From positions 16,724,643 through 16,788,642 of the forward strand of contig CM072897.1 in assembly GCA_037013685.1 (NCBI GenBank): a stretch of DNA of 64,000 bases, given 5' to 3'. This document shows, in pieces, positions 54,501 to 63,500 of this stretch (position 1 is the stretch's first letter; every line of letters starts with the position of its first letter). The position numbers were made by a program, and so were the translations under genes. The notes under the pieces are model-generated. The model was not told where the DNA came from, made no database searches, and was given only the letters and a program-made list of their open reading frames with translations. This stretch comes from Acridotheres tristis (lineage: Eukaryota > Chordata > Aves > Passeriformes > Sturnidae).

Positions 54501-57500
54501 ATTCTGTCCTAGGTTTAGGATTGAGAATTTCCAACAGCACTGTCATTTGCTGTAGCTGTGCAAGGCAGTGCCACTGTCCTGGTGTGCATCCAGCCTTGTG
54601 GTGTCAGCTTTGCTCCTAGTGCTTCCCTGACAGTTTCAGTTCTCTCCCTGGCCTCTCAGACAATTGCTGTACAAAAGAAATCTTTCACTAGAGCACCTCC
54701 ACAATCTTCCAGCATTCTGGAATCCTTATTAATGTGCATTCTCTTTCTCTAGATTCTTCAAAAAGCAACTCCAGAGCTGAAGCATCAGCTGGCCTCTTTC
54801 TCCAAGCGGGTTGCAAGTGCTGTCACAGAGCTCATCCAGTCAGCAGAAGCAATGAAGGGTGAGTTGGGAAGCTGGGCTGCCACAGTGGCATGCTCATTGC
54901 TCCAGGGATGGTGATCTGATATTCTGTGTAATATACACTGCAGGCTCTCCTCAGTTATTCCCTGCTGTTATCAGTACATTATCCTTGGAAATTAACCTGA
55001 ACTGTGAGCAGTTTTCATAGATGGGAATCTATTTTTTCTTTCCTCCTTCCCTCTTTCTCTCTTAATATAGTTCTTCTTTTTCACAGAACAGTGATCTACA
55101 TTATGCTATTTCCCTGTTCAAATAGCTTTATTGAATTCTTCAGCTTTTCCAGCTTTCTCTTCTATATTTCCAAATTTTAGTTTCCATTTGCTAATAATAC
55201 AAGCCAATATCAGACTTCTGTTCCCTAAGTGCTTTTTAAAAATCTTTATATTATTCTCATCTCTGGACACATTAATTTCTGGCATTTTTTGCGTTTCAAT
55301 TCATGTTCATTAAAATACAAAATCACTTTTTTCTTTTTTTCACTTGCTGCCCATAGAGGATGTCTTTATTCACTTTAGAAGTTTTTCTTTTTTTGTCGGA
55401 AGTAAAATGTTTTTTATCCATTCATAATTTTCTTTCCTCATTTCCATTTATATGTACACAATAAAATTGTCTCCTGACAAATTTAACATGCAAATGTTTT
55501 AACCTTTGTGAAATGCATCTTTTTTGTAGAGTAACTACTGCATTTAACAAATTTGGGGTTGACTATATTTATACTTGCTGCCTTTTATTTTTTCCCTGTT
55601 TATCTGCCAGTATTAGGGTTTAATGTCATCCTGTACATCATTTGAGCTGAGAAATGGTCTTTAGACCTTGCCCTTAGAGGTTATGGACTTGTTCTGGCTG
55701 TTTCATTGTTTCCCTCAATTCAGGATATGGATGCTTTCTGAATCTTCTAATTCAGAGAATGGTGTTAGGAAATAAAAAATAATAATGCACTGACAACTTC
55801 CAAAAATCTGAAACCACTTCCAACCTAGTGTTCATTTTGTGGATCTACAAAAATTTTTTTGAGAAAAGAGAAATTCAAAAAAGTCAATAGCAATAACAAA
55901 AGTTGCCCTTCAGATGGGATACAGAAACTGCTTTGGCCTTTTCTACATCACTGTTAGACAGACACTGCCAAAAGTGTTTCCTTCAGTCAGTGCTAACTTC
56001 ATCCCCAGCCACTGCCAGCAAGCAGACTGTCAGGTGTGTGCAGGGGGGACTGTCAGGGGTGTGCAGGGGGGGCTGTCAGGTGTGTGCAGGGGGGGCTGTC
56101 AGGTGTGTGCAGGGGGGAGCTGTCAGGTGTGTGCAGGGGGGCTGTCAGGTGTGTGCAGGGGGGGCTGACAGGTGTGTGCAAGGGAGCTGTCAGGTGTGTG
56201 CAGGGGGGGCTGACAGGTGTGTGCAGGGGGGGCTGTCAGGTGTGTGCAGGGGGGCTGTCAGGTGTGTGCAGGGGGGTGACAGGTGTGTGCAGGGGGGGCT
56301 GTCAGGTGTGTGCAGGGGGGGCTGACAGGTGTGTGCAGGGGGGGCTGTCAGGTGTGTGCAGGGGGGCTGTCAGGTGTGTGCAGGGGGGGCTGACAGGTGT
56401 GTGCAAGGGAGCTGACAGGTGTGTGCAGGGGGGAGCTGTCAGGTGTGTGCAGGGGGGGCTGTCAGGTGTGTGCAGGGGGGACTGTCAGGTGTGTGCAGGG
56501 GGGGCTGTCAGGTGTGTGCAGGGGGGGCTGTCAGGTGTGTGCAGGGGGGAGCTGACAGGTGTGTGCAGGGGGGGCTGTCAGGTGTGTGCAGGGGGGGCTG
56601 TCAGGTGTGTGCAGGGGGGGCTGTGTTGGCTGTAGCCTGTCCTCTCTACCATTATGTCAGACTTCTCCATGTACCCTGTGGCTTGGTCAAGTTAGGAGCC
56701 ATCTGAGTAAGACCTCTGATAAACACAAGTTGAGTTTACAAACTCAACACCAGGTGGTTTTGTTCCCAGTATGGACAGTATCCCTTTTTGAAGCTTCTTT
56801 GCTAACACAAGTATTTAATAAGTTACTTTCATGAGAGAATAATCCTGCTAAATACTTCTTTCTCCTCTGCTTTACTATTTTCTCTGTGACATAAACCACT
56901 GATCTCACTAAAATCAGCTTTCTGTGATGTACATTGTGTATTGGACGCTTGAGGTGTGATTGCAATTCCCTTTGAGTGGCAGCTCACAGTGACACTGAAG
57001 TTATTGTCTGTGTCTCCATTAATTTCAGGGACAGAGTGGGTGGATCCAGAAGACCCAACAGTCATTGCAGAGACAGAGCTCTTAGGGGCTGCAGCATCAA
57101 TTGAGGCTGCAGCCAAGAAGTTAGAGCAGCTGAAACCACGAGCCAAGCCCAAGGTGAGTGTCCATCCCCATTGTTAGTTGGAGGTTAACAAGGCAGAGGA
57201 TGCACATGGCCCATGCTTTGGTGTGTGCTTTGCTGCTGGCCACAATAATGGTGTAAACAATCAAACCTTGCATGAGTCTCAGTGCCCAAAACGCTGCTCT
57301 GGATGGCACTCACCCCTGAGGGTAGAGGGTAAAAAGGTGCTTTTCAGTCAAGCACCAGCCATAAGCAAGGAGAGCAAGAGAAGCCAAATGTTAGAAATGG
57401 TGGTAAGAGTTATGGCATCATTACTGTTGATTATTTACCTTTCTGTTTCCAAACATATTTTACTGGTGTGTAGTCATTCTTTCTTAGTTTCTTTTGGAGA

Positions 57501-60500
57501 CCCTTTGTTCACATCTGAATTTGTATAGTACAGCAGGGGAAAGCAGCAGTAACATAGTTGGAATAAAAGAGAATATGAATTAACTGCAGGATTTTCTAAG
57601 GCTAAAACCAGGATTTTATGCTATGTTTAGAGAGTAGTTGCTTCAGTATAGAATCAGATATGTTGTATGATCATTTCTATGTCATTTTCCTGAAGGAAAT
57701 TAAACTACAGTTCATTATGATATGAAGTAGTGTTGCATGTTGCCAGGTCATTTCAAATGTGTCTCTGAAGAGATTATAAAATCAAGTCAACTATTTTCAT
57801 GTGCAGTAGAGAGGGAATATATGAAACTGGTTGATCCCAGAGAATTGCTACCTTTTGTCTGGTGTTAACAGGAAGGTTTTAGTAGAAATTACTATGTTGA
57901 ATCTCTTTGAAATAAAATACATGTTTTGGCTTTGTAATTGACTTCAGGAAAGGACTATATATCTATTTTCCTCTTTATGCTGCTTTGTAGGTGCAAAACT
58001 GTTTTCAAAGTAAAGCTAATGACAAGTCTTTCTAAAAAACAAATCCTCCAGTCCATTCATTCAGTGTTGGACGATTGTATGGGTGCAGGGTAGTATTTGT
58101 TATTTAGGAGCATCAGATGTAATAGTTCTTGGAAGCTTCAGCCTTTGAGGACCTCCCTCCCCCCTCCCTTCTTAGTGATAGGAATAAATTAGCTCATGAA
58201 AAAGAAATGCTCTTTGTCTGCATTTTTTAACAAGTACATCCATTTTGTTTAAAAAGAAAAATGGTCCTTGATAATGAGATTCCACAGGCTGAGTCTGAGG
58301 AGTGGAAAAGTCCTCCATCACCTTTTCTATACAATCACTGCACAATAGCACATGTGTTGCTTGGTAACCGTGGAGCAGTTTCCTTCCAACATCTAAGCCC
58401 CTCCAGGGTCCTTGTAATTTCCCAGTGAATCCAGTTCTCACACCTGCTCATCATTTAACATGTTAATTTGAGTATCCAGTCTGCTTGTGACTTATTGGTT
58501 TGTCATTTTCTTAAACTAAAAACCATATCCAACTGTTTGTTTGATTTGAGATTTCAGCAGCCTTTGCATCCTTTTCAGGTGTTTAATCTCTTTCACAATA
58601 GGTATTATAATCCACATCCAAGGATTTGGATCCAATTTTCTTTTTCTGCTGTAGACTTGTAGCTTGTATCCTCCCAGAGTAGGATTTCCTGTGGTGAACA
58701 GGCTGTGTCTTTCTAATGCCCATCTTTGACAACATACAGAGTGTATAGAGAGCTGTAGTAGGAAATCTTAACTAACTAAGGGTTGCTTTGTCTTGTGCTC
58801 AGTCTGTGAAATGCAGGAATAGAAGTTAGTTTTTACAATGGAACAGACGATCTAGACAATATCCTGCTTTGGTTAACAGCAGTCATCATCAAGTGAACTC
58901 ACAGAGAAGTTCTCAGCTGGTAATTTTAGAATGTCTACCTGCAGGAAATCTATCATCTTCATCATTACTAGTTGGTGGCTGATTCTCTATTTTTTGGTCA
59001 AGTTTTTTTTATTGGTGCAGGGAGTGGGAGTAATTTGATTTAAGCTTGAAATTTTGATCTTTGTGTTCCAGTTTGTCTTTTACTTCTAAAACAAACCCCA
59101 GTAGTTGAAGGTAGGGTTTCTTCTCATTTGTTCCACCATCTTCATTTTTTTTAACTTTTGGAATTTTTTCATTTCTTCTTTTCCTTGTTTCCTCTTCATA
59201 TTTTTGCACCTATCATATCCCCCTTGATGCCTTAAATTGACACAAATAGCATGAGACATCTTCATTTTCTGCTGCTGGGAATCATCCCAGAGAGCAATTT
59301 CTAATGAGACACAGTCCTGCTAACTGCTGCCTGTGCTTTATTGTACAATGCTTATTTTGTTTGCTTTAAATCCTGGTTGTTTGGCTGCAGGTGAATGTGC
59401 TCCCAAAATTGCTTAGTCCACTAGTCCACAGCCCCACTGACACTCTGTAAATATCTGTATGCCTTCTGAGCTCCTATCTTGGAAGAACTTGGAGGAGTCT
59501 CTTAAGCAGGTGTTGTTACTACCCTCTGTAACACAAAACCTGTTCAGTATTCTCCTTGCAGTGTTCAAGGTGGGCAATTATCTGAGAAGTACTGAGATCT
59601 GTACAGTTTTTTAAGCAGGATTTGGCTGGCATGTTTCCTTTAAGTACAATTATTTTTCCTGAATGTGGACTCTTAATCTTTTCAGTGTTCCATTTGGAGA
59701 GTCAGGTGTATTGCAATGCAGACACACATTCCTTCTGTTAATGCGAATACGCTGTAAAGTAACAACCCCCAAAGTCAGTCATTTCCTGAAGAAGAAAACT
59801 ATTTTGTCTAATAAAACCTTCATGCTAATACTGGGCAAAAAACACAAGTAAGAAGGTGTGGTAGATGAGGTACAAGAGGAGAGAGCATTGCTGTCCCTAC
59901 CCCGTTCTGTCTGCTCTCCATGGTTCTGTGCAGGTCTGTGCCTCCACACACGGGTGTCTCATAGTCAGTAAGAGTTCCCTGCTGGTAGCTTTCAGCAGTT
60001 GGTCCTTTGGTTTTTTTTTAACTCAAGATGAATCAAACCTGGATTCCTTTTTCTGCAGGACTCTGTGTGATATGTTTGATATATTAGGTTGTTATTTAAT
60101 CCAACTATATATCAAACATATTCCTACAGTGTCCTGCCCTGTCTCCGGGGGTTTTAACATAGTAGAAGGCAATATGAAGGAACACAATCACTCACAAGCA
60201 GCTTTAGAAGACTTCCTGTAGACTCCTAATCTAATCTGGTATAAAATACATACCTGGATGGCTTCTTTATCAGTAGCTGCTCTTGGACAAACTTCTAAAT
60301 TGTGTAGGGCTCTTTGTGACAGTGAGCAGCAGCTGTGCCAAGAACTGACTTTCACTGAAATGATTATGGAGCTTTCTATGGCTAGTGCAGTAACTTACTT
60401 GTATTGGTTTGCTCATTGTAAAGTAGAAGATGAGAGGTTCTTGAAAATAAAACAATTTGTCTTTTGTAATTTTTGCTGCTGTAGGACTGAGTGCTGCTTG

Positions 60501-63500
60501 ATGGGTCATTTTGTAATTACTTATCATTATCCTTTAGTATTTTATAATTGACTATTTCAAACTGCATGAACCAGTAACAGGAGAGCTAAACCTGACTTAA
60601 ATTTAAATGGGTGTGCTTAGACTTGCAAATGAAGTGCCCAAATTTTAAATCAACACCCACCTGGCTGGTGTTTCTAAAGTTAGTTGTGTGACACAGGAAT
60701 GTTGCAGTTGCCATAGTTAGAACAAACTTGTATTTCAAAAGCCTTATGTCTCATATAGTAGGATGTCCTGATAGTGTAGCCACTAGCCTTACTTGTCATA
60801 GGGCCTTGAATTCCAGTAAGCTTGTGACTGGATCACAAACAAAATACATTCTGATGGATTATTTTATACAAGAAACTATTGGAATGCAAATGATCATCTC
60901 CCTCTATTTTGTTAACTGTTCAAAAGCTAGTAAGCATGCTTAGATGGACAAATGTTTTCAATATTTGTTTAAATTATTTGAAAGCCAATTTTGTATAGAA
61001 CAATATATTTGCATTTTAAGTAGTAAGAAACCTCATTTGGAGGTTCTGCACATGCTTGTTGAAAGACATATTTGGATGACTGAAGTATTCAGACTTGTGG
61101 AACTTCCTATGTCCAAGATCAGTAAACTGGACTGCTGCACAAAGCTGCTCTCTGTGCAATGACAGCTCCTACTGAAAGCTCTTGCTTGGTATCTACTTTA
61201 CATTCCTTAGTGCAGGTCCATGAGACAACACCCATTTACCATTGTTCTTTTTCAATGCCTTAAGTCTTCAAATATTTAGAAAATGCTTTCCCTGCTTTAG
61301 CCATCTTGGAAGCCCTTATTATGGCACTACAGAGCTCATCTTGATAGGAAAAACAAGAATTTCTTTTCAGCCCTGCCCTTTTCTGACTGTAGTTTAGAGT
61401 AGCTCTAGAAGAGGTAATGCATTAGAAAGTTGATGGCTTTGTTTAAGTATCCTGTGTGATACTCTGTTTCAGTGTGAGCAGGTACAAGGGCAAGCTAATA
61501 CTTACTGTATGTCGACTCCCAGCTTTGCAGAAAATTATGTTATAGGTCTTATTGACTTTACTGATGTGTCCCACAATCTTCTTGTCTTTTTATATGTCCT
61601 CAGTCTTGAAAGTATAATTGCTTTCAGGTGAATGTGTAACGTTGTTTTTTCTTGGTTATAGCAAGCAGATGAGACTCTGGATTTTGAAGAACAGATCCTG
61701 GAAGCAGCTAAGTCCATTGCAGCTGCTACCAGTGCCCTTGTGAAGTCAGCTTCAGCAGCCCAGAGGGAACTGGTGGCTCAGGGAAAGGTGGGTAAACAGG
61801 ACCTGTAGCAACAGTAGTGGGGGAAAGAATCAAAATTGAATCTAGTCTCCTAACAGCTCTGTTAAAAAAGTAGCAAAGAAGCTTGGGAATGACTAACGAA
61901 AATGTAATTTTCACTGCTCATCACAGTGCATGGCCCAGACTTGGTTCTGTTTAAAAAATCCCACAATTATGTTTATTTAAACCTCACAAGTGTAATCGAG
62001 TGCTTGGCTCTTCAAATGATTCAGTTGTGGGGAGTTTAACTGTGGGGGTTTTTCACTTCATGCAGATCTGTGATTCAAGCTAGTAATGTATTGTCCCACA
62101 CAACAGTTTGTCCAAACCCAAATATCATCATGTACAATACTGTTCTGGACCAGAACAGCAAAAGGCCTCAGTAATTGCACCCTCAATGCCTTGTGATTCA
62201 ATGGGGACACAGACCTGCATGTAAATTTGGTACATTTAAGTGGCCCTGCTTGTAGTTATGGTTGGAACCAATGGAAGGAGTATTCACAACACGTGGCATC
62301 CTTTTGGTGTGATCAGAATAGAGATTTTATAAATCATTTCACATCCATCCCTATTTTTCACAGTTAGTATACTCTGAAACATAAAATCTAAACATCAACC
62401 AGATATGTTGCCTGTGAAAGCAATTTCTTATAGGACCATTGTTTTTGTATAGTTATGATTTCCATTTTCACCTGATTCTTAACTCAGAGCAGGCTGTATC
62501 ATGGATCCCACAATCAGACTATGCTGTCTGCTTTAGCCTGGAATCTGGGAAGCTTGTGCTTTTGGTTCTAACAGGACCAACGAGCACTTCATCTCTGCTC
62601 TCCTTAAAAATACCTGCTCAGGGGATGATGAGGCAAGAAAACCTTGAAACCTAAATACTTTAGAGACCTAATGGGGTTTTTATGTATAATTGATTTTTTT
62701 TTTTTTTAGTTACATGGAAGTGTCACCATAGCCATGAGAGAACATATCTTCTGTTTATGTTGATGCTGCACTTAATGATTTTATTTCATTCCCTGAATTC
62801 TCATCATGCATGAATACTTGTTTCCATTTCTTTTAAAACACGAGTTTCTGGACCATGTTTACCTTTTACATCCTTCAGCTTCTCTCCCCAAGCCACCCAG
62901 ACCCAGGCAGCTGGGAGTGTGGATCTGGCAACTAACTATAGAGTTTAGTTTTATTGCTTTCATCTAACATGGGAAGACAACTGTCTCCAAATTGTTGCTG
63001 GTACTGCCAATGCCATGAACATTTCAGTGGAAAAGCAATGCAGAAAAGTGGGCTGCTCTCCTAAAGTGCCATTTTTAGGCATGAAGGCACTTAGGGGGCT
63101 TCCCTGTGAGGCTTTCTGATCTGTACCTTCCCACAGTGCTCGAATCAGAAGAGATCAAAGAATAATGTAAATTCAAATGTATTATGGAGACAGAAGTAAG
63201 TTATTTTAAAGCTTGGGATTTAAGGAACTGCTGCTTCAGCTGTGGCTTCAACCACCAGTAGCCTGCTAATTGCTGGTTATTCTGGTGATTACTTCTTTGT
63301 ATTCCAAGAATGGGTCAGCTGAAGCAGTGTACAGTAATTGGACACTTGGTGAGCAGGCAGATGTGTGCTGGAAGTACAGTTACTCTGACAACTGACTTCC
63401 AGTTGGATTTTCTGCTCTTTGAATGTGCTGGGCACAGTCACAGGTACAAGTGTTTCCATTTTTTCTTGGATTACTGCTTGTCTAATTCTGAGACAATTGT

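Noticed and set aside
56036..56635. 199-codon plus-strand open frame rich in VCAGG/CVQGG
   Set aside because: It is the translation of the minisatellite, open in more than one frame because the unit has no stop; no start context, splice support or family match.
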